NCBI RefSeq assembly: GCF_022539665.2
Contig: NC_081333.1
Span: 12,770,971 to 12,834,970 of the forward strand
Length of the DNA: 64,000 nt
Direction: 5' to 3'
DNA from: Daphnia carinata
Taxonomy: Eukaryota > Arthropoda > Branchiopoda > Diplostraca > Daphniidae
Of this stretch, positions 11,401 through 22,059 are shown piece by piece. Each line of letters begins with the position of its first letter. Positions within the stretch are counted from its first letter, which is position 1. The position numbers and the translations under genes were made by a program. The notes beneath the pieces are model-generated. The model did no database searches and was not told where the DNA came from. It worked only from the letters and a program-made list of their open reading frames with translations.

Positions 11401-14400
11401 TCTGTTGAGCTTAGGGACATAACAGGGTGGGCGATTTAAGAGAAACTAAATCCCATTCAAGAAAAATTCTTTTAAGAATACCGAAAAAACACGAGACCAC
11501 CGGACCTTCGAAAGTCGTCCAGTCGAATGGACCAAGAGATGCGTAACACTACACAAATAGAACGCCCATAGAGGGCAGACGTGGCGCTGTCTGCAAACTC
11601 GACGTCACGTTCTCGTCTGCTATTTTCTCCTTTCCCCGATTGCTTTGCATCGACCCTTTTCATTCCTCGTTGCCCTGTTCTACTTTTTAAAATACAACGT
11701 TTCCCCCCCCCCCCACACCATCCGCAAATTTTTTTTGGTCGAGCTAGTGACCAAATATTGCTTTCGTGAAAATGTCAGCCAGCTAACTGGGTTTACATAG
11801 ATTTTTTTTTTTTAAACTAACGCAATGTACGAGAAATGTTTTACCTTCGCCTTGCTCGGGACTAGGAGCAGTCGAGACGGGAATGGGTGATGCCGTACTG
11901 GAAGGCGGCTCACTAACAGAGGGTCCTTCACCGTTCTCTGGGGCAACGGGGACGGGTATGACCTCCTTTTCTATGACCGGCACCGGCTGTACCGGTGCTA
12001 TCGGAGCACTGACTGTTGCTGGCGAAGTTGGTGTTGTTGACGTCGAAGCCGATGCAGCTACAGTTGGTACTATCTTTTTTTCCACAATTGTTTCTTCAAT
12101 TACTGCAACGCTTGCATTTTCTGATGGAGAAGCAGTATTTTCCACGATTGGAGTTGTAGCCGTTTCCTCTACATCTAGAGCGGCTGGAGTAGCCAATGCT
12201 GATGGCGCTTCAACCTCATCCACAGCCACTTGAGGCAGCAAAACAGCATCGGTTGCTGCAATTTCAGGGGGTGTCACAGTGGTTGGAGTAGCTACGGCTG
12301 ACGGAGGCATTTCCTCACCGGTGAGAATATTTCTATTAGTATTAGGGTCAACAATGCGCAGGGCGCTTGTCCTTAGCCTCCGTGATGCTCCAGAGCTTTC
12401 ACGCAGTTGTGGCGCCGGTTGTGGAGCTATCGGGGCTTGCTGTGGCTGTTGGGGTTGCTGGGGCTGCTGCTGCTGCTGGGGCTGTTGTTGTTGAGGCTGT
12501 TGGGGTTGGGGCTGCTGCTGTGATGGGTAATAAACAGCTGGACAAAAGTAGGAAAATGAAAACCGGAAAGGCGCACTACAACATACGAGATTTTACCTGG
12601 CGTGCTCTGCATAGGAAAACTCGGGTAAGGAGGTGAAGGCCTGTAGCTGTACGTTTGTTGGGCTGCTCGTGGTTGCTGGAACTATTCAAACAGAAAACAA
12701 AACGTGATAAAAGGAAAATTTAGGTTACACCAGATGTAGAATAAAAATATTTGCCAACGCCACACTTACAGCCTGCCATACGAGACTCGGCATACGAGCA
12801 GGTTGCTGTGCAGAATGATACATCCTATTACTATTAACCCTTTTGCAACTATAGCCCGATAAAGGCCCTGATGCTTTATACTTGCATTTATCACAGTACA
12901 GACTTGAAAGTTAGAACACCAACTGAAGGTTTTCAACCAACTGACAGAATCCAAGATAGCAAGAGAAAGAAAAGGGTGGTATTATACGAAGACTGGTTTG
13001 GCAACTTTTACTTCAGCCATCCCCAACTATCACTTTTGGGTCTTCGAGGTCGATCCCCCAAAGCGATAACCATCCCAAGACTTTCTAGAAACGGCACCTA
13101 GTGACCCGATGACGAACAAACAACAAAAAGTTTTTCTGCATTCCATCAGCCAGACCAAAAAGGTTAAGAAACTCACCGACACATTTCCGGGAGGCAGGTT
13201 CCCTGACTGTTGGTAATACGCTGGAGGATTCGCCGGGTACGATAAATAGGGCTGCTATATAATTAAAGAAACGACGGTTGGCGTTCAATTAAGGTATAAT
13301 GCACATACAAAATTATTAAAATATAAGAATTTCTAAGTTTGAGAGAATAGTGTCTTCAATTATTGGTCAAATGACATAAAATTCACTATTATTCTTGTGA
13401 AGTTAAAAGCCAATATTAGTGAAACGAGTAACTCACTTGATTGTTGAACTGATCTCCAATGACGAAAAGTACAGGTTGCTGTTATACGAAAAGCAGGTAT
13501 TAACCAACCACCCATTAATAAATATAAGAATCAAATACTTACATTCATCGCAGGGTAAGGTATGGCCTGAGCACCATTGGGTGGATGGGTGGGATTAATG
13601 GCACCACCTGCCATAGGGGGTCGGGGCATGTGCTGATTTCCCGGACGTATCGGGCGACCGTAAAACTGGAAAAAAGAAACGTGACATTTAACATATACAG
13701 AATAAAAGTTCTACAAATTATTGTATAAGTAACAAACCTGGTTATTTCCCTGAGTTGGTCTACCCTGCATGGGGCCGGTATGTCCAGCGTTAACCATCGT
13801 TAGTTGCTGATTCACTCCCAATGAAGCTGTAGAAAACATCAAAACAGACATTGAATTTAGAATACTGTATCAGGCTTGACTTGTGTTATAACATGCCAGG
13901 AGGAAGAGAATGATGAGCAGACTGGTGGTGTGGAGGTGTCTGCTTTGACAGGTCGAGTGGACTATGGCCTACAAAACTGCCTGGTGGAGGTCCTTGGGGC
14001 ATTCCTCCGACAGACGTCTACAAACGACCAAAACACGATTTTCCAATGTAATGTTCAATGAAAATGCCTATAAATATGAGAGTACAAGCAACATACATTA
14101 GAGGCAGCAATAGGTGGGGTTGGACCTGTTAGCCCAGAAACCAGCGGCAGACGAGGAGGGACTGGTCCAGCACTGGCACCAGCTACATACGGTCCCCCGT
14201 AAGCGTACTCTGTAAATATAAAACAATAAAAGATCAGCTAAATTAATAAAAAGCAAAAGGATATAATGAATTTCATGCCCTAACTAGTAGGAAAATGTGT
14301 ACATGGTATTACAAACTTTCTCAGTTAATGACAACGACTAGATAAACTTAATAGAGCCAAAACATTTTTGATAGCTATACAGGACTTGCAAACATTTGAG

Positions 14401-15373
14401 TAGACTTTTCAGACAGGTTGACACAAGAGGCACGTTAAGTATTCAGCACATAGAGGAATTAAGTCACAGTAATCATGAATACGTCACTATGATTTGCGTT
14501 AGTGCCACAAAATCATTGAAACCCTACCAACTAAGTTATCGACCGGGAATGAGCTGTAACTTCACTATCGTATTAACACTTCACTTATGACGTTAAATGC
14601 TGCAATTTCGACCTATTAATTTTTGGGAACATTTCCGTATTCTAAAGAAGTTAATAAACTGAATATTCGGAGACCAAAGCAGCCAATACTCGTCAACGTT
14701 TCAACAAGACGTGGACATGAATAGTGTCTAGCTCAATAAACGCCATCTGACGAGGGGAGATTCGATACATCTGTTGGCGAAAATGTCGATGCCCTGAACA
14801 CTAACTAATACTGTAAAGTTTCATTACCTTGATCACAGAAAATAAAAACGCAAATAGAACTAACACGCCAGACGAACAGAAAAATTATGACGAGCAAGAA
14901 GTGCCGATACCGGAAAGAGTTGTTCGGCCATCTTGACACGTGGGACCGTGTCTCAAATGATCCAAATCTCTTGAAGCCGGTCACGTGCACACTCTCCAAC
15001 TATTACATGCGATTAATTTCTCAAGACACTTTTTTTGTTTTTTCTTACGGGCTTCCTATATGAGAAACATTTCACGTAGTTGACAATTCCCGATGCGTTC
15101 AATTGAAGACATACCCAACAGCCTTGGATACGAGTACAAGGTTGCTGATCGAAGTCGCCATTTCATGTCGTAACACTTTACTAAGTCACACACTGTAAGA
15201 TATAATGTATTAAATTAATACTTACTTGAGGAAGCATCATCAAATAGATAGGTAGCGTTTGCTCGTGATTGCTGCTGGTTGGGATAACTAGGTGGTCCTG
15301 GTTGTGGCTGAGGTTGCTGCTGTTGCTGCTGCTGCTGGCTGTGAATGTTTTTGCCCTTCTGTGGCACGTTCAT
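5458..15373 (-). CDS. EIF4G: Eukaryotic translation initiation factor 4 gamma
   Basis: eIF4G is the scaffold of the cap-binding complex, joining eIF4E, eIF4A, PABP and eIF3 to recruit ribosomes. The first ATG, at 15373, begins MNVPQKGKN, followed by Gln/Pro-rich sequence. Exons at about 12320-12540 encode a second poly-Gln tract and then [17 protein letters not shown], matching the DPN motif of animal eIF4G N-termini. The eIF4E-binding site [10 protein letters not shown] is at 10041-10070. The MIF4G domain runs from [20 protein letters not shown] (near 9440) through [12 protein letters not shown] and [10 protein letters not shown] to [13 protein letters not shown] (near 8530). The MA3 domain is at about 7260-6600, and the C-terminal W2-type region ends at 5458 with an acidic tail. 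Roughly two dozen exons; two introns are near 1 kb (about 10840-11845 and 14213-15225). Not every small exon was joined to the base. Confidence 0.95.
10041..10070 (-). other. eIF4E-binding motif in eIF4G
   Basis: Read on the minus strand these bases encode [10 protein letters not shown], which fits the Y-x4-L-hydrophobic site by which eIF4G grips the dorsal face of the cap-binding protein eIF4E. It sits between the disordered N-terminal half and the MIF4G domain, the expected place. Confidence 0.9.
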
Positions 15374-15792
15374 TGCCTCTGCCAATCGAATGGTTGAGGG
15401 CAATTTTCAGCAGCTGCAGTGCGTCGTGGACGTCGTCGACGAGCAAATGGACAGACAGCCCGACATTTAAACTTTAAAGTCAACCTGTTTTCAGGAAGAA
15501 ATGAGGAAAATGTAGGAGACTGGAGGAGGGGAGTTTTTCTACTCGTCAACACAAAACTAGGCACGCAACATGGGACTCGAAACTGTATCTATTAAGATCT
15601 GATTCGATGTTTGCAAATTGACGTTAACAATAATGGGATGAATATACGTACAATCAACTGTGAATTTGACGAGAAAAAAGGCCTCGATGCCTCAGATGTC
15701 ACGGGATATAAAACAGCAAAAGAGAAAAAGAGTTTTCAGTCGCCGCTTTCTCGGAAGGAACGGTAGTGGCTAGTAGTTGAGAATTAAGACAC
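15374..15792. promoter_or_regulatory. Shared spacer between eIF4G and GLT8D gene
   Basis: These 419 bases lie between the divergent starts of eIF4G (minus) and the GLT8D-type gene (plus). The part near 15400-15440 contains several CG dinucleotides and a CAGCTGCAG stretch. No clear TATA box is seen for either gene. Shared promoter use is inferred from the arrangement. Confidence 0.5.
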
Positions 15793-17723
15793 ATGGCGGC
15801 GTCTAATTGTGAGCAAAACTTATTCATAGATGGCGTAGAATTTGAATGTTTACTTTCATTGCATAAAATTAAACTAAACTTATTTAGTACGATGTTTGTA
15901 ACGTTAGTAAATTTATTATTAACATGGAAACTTTTAATTAAATTCAATAGCAGCGATTTAATACAACGTCCTCTAACGGTAGTTTTTACTGGGATAGCAT
16001 GTTGGATTTTTATACGAAATTATGTTTAATTTTTTACCATTTTACTGTAATTACTTTTTAAATAAGTATTGTTCCACAAATCCGTACATAAGATTTTTTT
16101 GAATTTTAATGAAAAGAAGATTTTTATCTGACACCATCTTACGGCCAATGTTGTAGTTCACTTCACGCGGTAGACAACTAGGAAAACAAACTTGATGGTC
16201 AATGAGTTGGAAGTTACTGAAGAACAACAACTCTTGTTTGCAACACTTTTTTGTTTTCATGTTGCAGTGACATGTACCATAAGTGCCCAAAATTTGGTAT
16301 TTTAAACTCATTTTTTGTAACCATTCACCAGTGGAGAAATTAATTAGTAATATCCTGACTTATTGTTTATTAGCTGTAACTGGAGTTTCACTGATATGGG
16401 CTGGCTTTATGGTTTATCTGTTAACCCATCTTCAGAGCTTTGCAGACTATGGAGGGAGGTTCCAGGTGGGGGCTAAGTATGCCCACGAATATCTTTCAAA
16501 TATTAGTCATTCAGCTTTTAAAGAAGAAGCAAAAACCATATCAACCACTAATCAAGCTGCCAAAAAGAAACTAATTAATGTAGTCATACAAGCCAGGGAG
16601 GATAATATAGGTGGTCTCATAAGTGCTGTCAATAGTGTTATTGCCAACACGAAATCCTCAGTTCATTTCCATTTTGTTGTGTCTGATGAAACCATATTCC
16701 ACTTACAGTAAGTGATTACATTTCTGAAGTTAAGTTTGCATTATAAATGTTTTTTCAATGCAGGGAATGGATGAAAGTTCCTGAACTTTCCAATGTTCAA
16801 TACTCAATTGCACAACTTCCAGCACACCTAGAAAAATACTACAACGCTGCAAAATTTGCATTCCTTGATATCTTCCCATCACTACATGATCGTGCTGTCT
16901 ACCTTGATCCAGATGTGATTGTCCAGGGTAGATTAATTTGAAAATTATTCTTAATTGTATTTATTAGTATGCTGATGGTTTATCCTAATATTTGCATTTT
17001 TATCTTTGGATAGGGGATTTGGCTGACTTATTTAAAATTCCAATTCTCGTTAAGGATCTGGGCGCCTTTTCTGATGATTGCCAAGCGGGCTCTGCATCGA
17101 AAAGAGTGACTTCACGCGTCGAAATGCTATACGCCTCCCGCTTAAATCTAAAACAGCACGAAATAGCTAAACTCAATCTCAATCCGCTAACGTGTACCTT
17201 CAGTACAGGCGTGTTTGTTACTTCCGACGTGGACACTTGGAGAAATGAAAAAGTGGCAGAAAAAATCCTTGATTTGATTCATTCTCATGAACGGTACAGC
17301 TCGATGTTTTACAGATCACAATGGCTTTTCTTTAACTGTATTATTCAGATCTTCCATCATAGGACCACAGGGTGGGTTGGATGTAGTTGAAGCCGCTATC
17401 TTGGCCATTTTTCACGGACGTACATCACCGATTGATCCCATGTGGCATGTTGGAAATTTAGGTACTTTACTGCCTCTGTCGCTTACCATTATTTATTGTA
17501 AATATTTCATTTATCTGTCCAAATAGGACTGTCCCGTGGATCAAGATACTCACCCTTTTACTTAAATAACGCAAAATTATTGCACTTTAATGGCCATTTT
17601 AAGCCATGGAAATCAGTTCGGAGTTTTGGAAGTACTTTTGAACAGAAAATTTGGGATAAGTATTTTATTCCTGACCCGCTTGGCCGCTTCGTGCCTATTC
17701 GTAAGAAATATTCGGAAATTTAA
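15793..17723 (+). CDS. GLT8D1: GLT8D1/2-type glycosyltransferase family 8 protein
   Basis: This is a Golgi type II membrane glycosyltransferase of the GT8 fold. Six exons join in frame: 15793-15808, 16332-16707, 16764-16927, 17014-17293, 17349-17461 and 17527-17723, giving 381 residues. A five-codon first exon (MAASN) with a GTGAGC donor supplies the start; the second exon has no ATG before its membrane segment. The single signal anchor is near residues 12-35. The GT-A core has INVVIQAREDNIGG, the metal-binding DPD in VYLDPDVIVQGD, TCTFSTGVFV, PIDPMWHVGNLG, and the family end HFNGHFKPW and IPDP. The acceptor sugar is not established for this family, so no reaction is assigned. The choice between GLT8D1 and GLT8D2 cannot be settled here. 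Confidence 0.9.
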
Positions 17724-19502
17724 ATCTTTATTTTTGAGTAAATGTTTGCTTTTGTGTCTATTTTAAGTCTAATAGAGCCATTTAGAGAGCATCGCTGATG
17801 TCTCAATTTGTAACACTGATGTCGATATATTATCTATCTCATTGCCAGTCACAACCGTTTTTGAAATGTGATTCTGAAACACATGAGACGATGTTGGAGG
17901 CTCGCTCCTGCTTTACAAATTCTTCTGTTCCCATTTCCTTTTGTACGTCATCGACTCACGCCATGCACGTAACGTCATTCAACTAGTGGAAACCATGGCG
18001 AACTAGAACGTTGCGTCTTTTTCCGAATGGTTCAGCTCAGCTCATTTGCGCTCCTTATTCGATAGGGTAGAGCAGTCTATTCTTGAAGTACGTTCTCCAA
18101 CGTGGTAATTTCAGGCAAAGCCAGAAATACGATCGTGGAGGTGCACGAATGGAATGGGCATGAGCTCTTTGTATGTGGAATCGCTTAAGAAAGGCAGCGG
18201 GAGATAGAACAGAGCATCTTAAATAATATGAAACGTATTGTGTATTGTGTTGCATTTTCAAAAACTTTTTAACCAGACATCAATCCAAGTGCCTGGAACC
18301 CTGAGCAAATAGGAAGAAAAAAAAGAAAAGACCATTAGATATTCAGTAGCCATCCGGTGTGGAATCAGATGGATATTCCGTCCGTCTCGAAACTCGTGAC
18401 TCAGACTGTTGAAGCTTGACATTTATATAGCCATCAGAGAGCGAACTCGATCTACTCTCAACTTTAATTGTTTCTCATCATTTTCGAGAGAGCACAAGCG
18501 GATAGTACAATAACTTATGGATGATTCCAGGAACAGTAACCAAATTTAACTTACCAGCAGTAGGAAATAAAGGACAGACGAAAACAACTTCCGCAGCAAG
18601 GCTAGGATGTATTACGACTGCCTCTCAGACGGCAACTAGGATTCTGTATAACAGCGGATTTTATTTTTAGACTTCGAGACCTCCTTAAAGCTAAAAACTA
18701 CCACACACGAAGGCATCCTGTGCAATGAAAAACTTCTTAATTTTGTATTTGTGTTTTGCAAAAAAACAAACAAACAAATGTTCGCCCGCACAATAATAAA
18801 AAAAAGTAAAAAAAAAACGCAAGTTACACGAATAAAAAAATCAAATGCGATTGATTCAAAATGAAAAGGTGTAAAAAAAACAAACGGTTACGGCCTACTA
18901 CGACAAACAGTATTCGCATTCAATGGGGAGAGGGAGTAGTAGACATGTATCGATGGTGCAGGATGAACAGTATTGTAAGGAAAGAAATACAAAACAGTTG
19001 GTCCTAGGGATGAAATTGTGAGCTGATGAAAACAAACTGGCGTTTAATGAAGGGGAGCTCTGGGTAAAACAATGCAAGATGCATTGCAATGGCAACTTTC
19101 GCACTCTTAAAATCTCATTCATCCCTATATTCTCCAAACGAATAAGAAAACGTTCCTAAACTTACTCCTAAGCCGGAAAGAAATGTGGCACAATTGGGAA
19201 AATAAAATGAAAAAATGAGATAAAATAAAAATAAAATAATTAAGAAGAGACTAAAGTAAACAAAACCCCCAAAAATATTATAAACTAAAAATAGAAACAC
19301 AAATTACTACTCCAAATATGCTTCCGTATTAGCTTCAATTATTCAAACGAATACCGTACTTATTATTATTCTTTCTTTTTTTCTTTTCGTTTTTTTTTTG
19401 TTTTGCTTAGAACGCAATATAGTTTTGTTTAAAAAAGGGGATTGGGATGATCAGGATTATAGGAGAGGTTTTGGCAGTTATATTTAACGTTTTTGTTTGT
19501 TT
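17724..19502. other. Convergent spacer after GLT8D and AT-hook genes
   Basis: This stretch lies between the stops of two genes that face each other. It should contain both 3' untranslated regions. The part from about 18740 to 19440 is very A/T-rich with runs of A and T. No ORF with family resemblance was found. Confidence 0.5.
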
Positions 19503-20622
19503 TTATTCTGAGGCTTTACTTTCTTTTTTCGGTTCTGAGCTGTCTTCTTTTTCTTTCACCGGCTCACTAGTGGTAGCGGCATCGTTGTTTTCTTTCTTGT
19601 TGTTTTCTTCTGTTTCTTGTTTCTCTGTTGCTTGTTTCTCTGTTTCTTGTTTCTCTTCATCTTTGTTGGCTGACTCCTCAATTGGTTTTGTGTCATCTTT
19701 GGCTTCTTCTATGCTTACCTCTGTTCTTTCCTCTTCCTTCATTTCAGATTCTTCATTTTCTGTTGAGCTGTCATTGACACTTTTCTTTGGGGGCCTCCCT
19801 CTGCGACCTAAACACATAGAAGTTTGAATTTCTTGCCAATTGGAACTATTTTGGCTCAAGCACTCACCGGTACCAGCTGAAGAAGTTTTAGGTGTCTTTT
19901 TGGGGGATTTTTTCTCTTTCTTGGCTGGGGGTGGGGATGCTGCAGGGACTACTTTTGCACCCGACCTTGTTCTCCGTCTACCTTGATCTTCTCCATCTTC
20001 TTTGTATCCCATTTCCTGTGGTAGTACAACAAGATTTTGCCATTAATTGCAATATATGTAACCAAACTATCTGAATAACATACTTTGAGCAGTGCTTCAC
20101 CTTCTTGGGTGGTCCGTTCCAAAGCAGACAGTTTCTTCACCAAACCCTTCTTTCCTTTGGCATCAGCACCATCATGCTACAAAAAAAATAAGAATGCCTT
20201 CTTTATTGATGCGTGAAATATTCCGTTTGGGTGAAGGTATTCAATTCAATAAAAATAAAAATTTCCCGCCAAAAGACGATTCATTCGACACTATATCCAA
20301 ACATGTAAAACTACACTTCAAAAAACAAGAAAAAAAGGTAAAACGTAGCCAGCAAACAATTTGTGGAAGAATCACATTCAAAATTCGTAAAACTTATTTT
20401 CCGATTAGGACAACTAGGCGATCTCAATCGGACATGCCCAAACGGCAGAATCCACAGGCATAGAGACCTAGCCGCCAATGGCTTTCCTTTCCTACCCTGA
20501 CCCGAACGTTGTGGCAAACCCAGTTCAATGTATTGGTTTTTTTTCAAACCATTAGCGACCTTGATTATCACTTCGCATACCTGATTGTTTTCGGACACAA
20601 CCTCAGCCACTTCACTTGACAT
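19503..20622 (-). CDS. AT-hook, Lys/Glu-rich nuclear-type protein of unknown family
   Basis: I do not recognise the family. Four exons join by good splice signals: MSSEVAEVVSENNQ (start 20622); a second exon with GKKGLVKKLSALERTTQEGE; a third with basic, Pro/Lys-rich sequence (RRRTRSG, PPPAKKEKKSPKKTPK); and a last exon ending at 19503. The third-fourth junction rebuilds GRRGRPPKK, a textbook AT-hook with the RGRP core that binds the minor groove of AT-rich DNA. The rest, about 80 residues, is almost entirely Glu, Lys, Ser, Thr and Asn with an ETEKQ-type repeat, and looks disordered. The composition resembles HMGA, HMGN or H1-like chromatin proteins. The short conserved-looking block LVKKLSALERTTQEGEALL may be the only folded part. 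A chromatin role is an inference. Confidence 0.75.
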
Positions 20623-21669
20623 TTTAAATGGTATCTCGGATTATTTTGAATAATAACTCAGTTGGAAAACGGAAACTCAAAGCCAAACCGGCGAACACGG
20701 GGTAGTAAACAACACAACGCCAGAGGACGCTTCGATACCCAAGCGGTTTTTAACTTTGTAAAAATTGCCGTCAAAGATGGCGTTAGTCACGTGACTTTAA
20801 ATGCATGCGTTAGCGCCAGATTGTTGATATTGTCTTTTTCAATGAAAACGAGTTTTCAGAAATTCAAATTTTTTGCCACGAATGAATCGAGTATATTGTT
20901 TAGTTGGTCAATGTAAAAGTCTGAAAACGGCTGATTTTCTTGCGTCGTATAAAGTGATATTTTAATGGCATAACAAATTAAATAAATAATGAAGGTGAAA
21001 TAAGAATAATTTCAAAATCGATATATAGGAACAATGTGTCGCGCAGGGAAATCAAGGAGAGACAAATGAGTGTAGGGAGAAAGAAAAACCTATTTTGTTC
21101 GCTTTTTTTAAACCTGCGGGTATTTTGCGCGTCATTTTTTTTTTTTCAATTTCCTTTGTTGAACGTTCACAATTTCATATCGATCAAATTGGGTGCCGTA
21201 TCAATTGAACTTCTTCCGGCTGTGGAGCCGACAGAAGCGCTACTGACGGCCGACGAAGACGGCCGAGACCGGACGCAGCGGTAGACGTAAGCCGAGATGC
21301 TGACATCGTCACCCGCACGTAAACAACGCTCTAGAGGTCGGTTGCATTGGCAGCTATTAAGTAAAACGGATTCAACAAATGTTTTAAATCAAATATCACA
21401 CACGTAGCATTATTTCAATCAAACTTACATGTTTCGAACAAAGTAGTCCATTTGGCGTGTGTTTGAATTGTAAACTCCCCAGCTGCTCGTCGATCAAATT
21501 ACAAAACGTTCAAGTGTATAGTGATATCGTTGCAATAGAATTCGAATACAATAACGTACCCACAAGGAGTGTGGAAACCGCAGAATGTTACTTGACCGCT
21601 CTGTCTCTAAACGTTTTCATGAACAAAGAAGCAGAAAAATTCTGATTATTTAGAAATACAATTTCTTTA
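20623..21669. other. Spacer without recognised gene
   Basis: This spacer covers the AT-hook gene promoter and about 1 kb upstream. A CG-containing block near 21220-21300 stands out from AT-rich surroundings. Short ORFs here lack any family feature. Confidence 0.4.
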
Positions 21670-21774
21670 TTAGGAAATATTGAGAACCGTTACAACCTTT
21701 GCGACGCTCATAGGTCGAGCAGAGTGGATGACAAGCAACAAACTGAAGAGGGCCAATCGCAAAGCAGCACTCAT
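21670..21774 (-). CDS. Possible 34-residue secreted peptide
   Basis: The ATG at 21774 has a good context (AACAACATG) and opens a 34-codon frame. The first 20 residues (MSAALRLALFSLLLVIHSAR) look like a signal peptide with basic start, hydrophobic core and small residue near the end, followed by about 14 residues ending VVTVLNIS. The stop TAA overlaps an AATAAA polyadenylation hexamer (21666-21671 on the plus strand reads TTTATT). Upstream on the same strand are TATAAAAAG (21953-21961) and a TCAGT initiator (21923-21927), about 150 bases before the ATG. No family is recognised. Alternatively this could be a first exon spliced from a weak GT near the end to an unseen exon, or an accidental ORF. 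Confidence 0.35.
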   Translation of the reverse strand: MSAALRLALFSLLLVIHSARPMSVAKVVTVLNIS

Positions 21775-21922
21775 GTTGTTGATTTGGTTTTTGTTTGATT
21801 CCGTCCAAAAGTACTTGTACGAATGATATAAAGCTCTTGTGTACAACAAGCTTAACAATCTGAGTTTAATAATCTTTTTTATGAAAAGTTGGATGACGTA
21901 CTCGACAGAAGCAGCGGGTTCG

Positions 21923-21961
21923 ACTGAATGAAAACGCTCAGAGTCGCACGGTCTTTTTATA
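21923..21961 (-). promoter_or_regulatory. TATA box plus TCAGT initiator
   Basis: On the minus strand TATAAAAAG is followed by the arthropod initiator TCAGT, with the presumed start base 36 bases after the first T of the TATA box. The spacing is slightly longer than the usual 30-31 but reasonable. It points at the small secreted-peptide ORF that starts at 21774. Confidence 0.5.
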
Positions 21962-22059
21962 CTGCGACCCGGCCTTCTGTTGCATTTAGCTCCACCCACG
22001 CAGGTAACGTCTGTCTTTCTTTTCTCTAATACCTTTACAGGGAAATACAATGCTCAATA

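Noticed and set aside
11883-12233. 116-codon plus-strand ORF inside eIF4G
   Set aside because: It is the antisense shadow of the Ala/Thr/Pro/Val-rich eIF4G N-terminal exon; its Gly/Val/Ala composition mirrors that exon.
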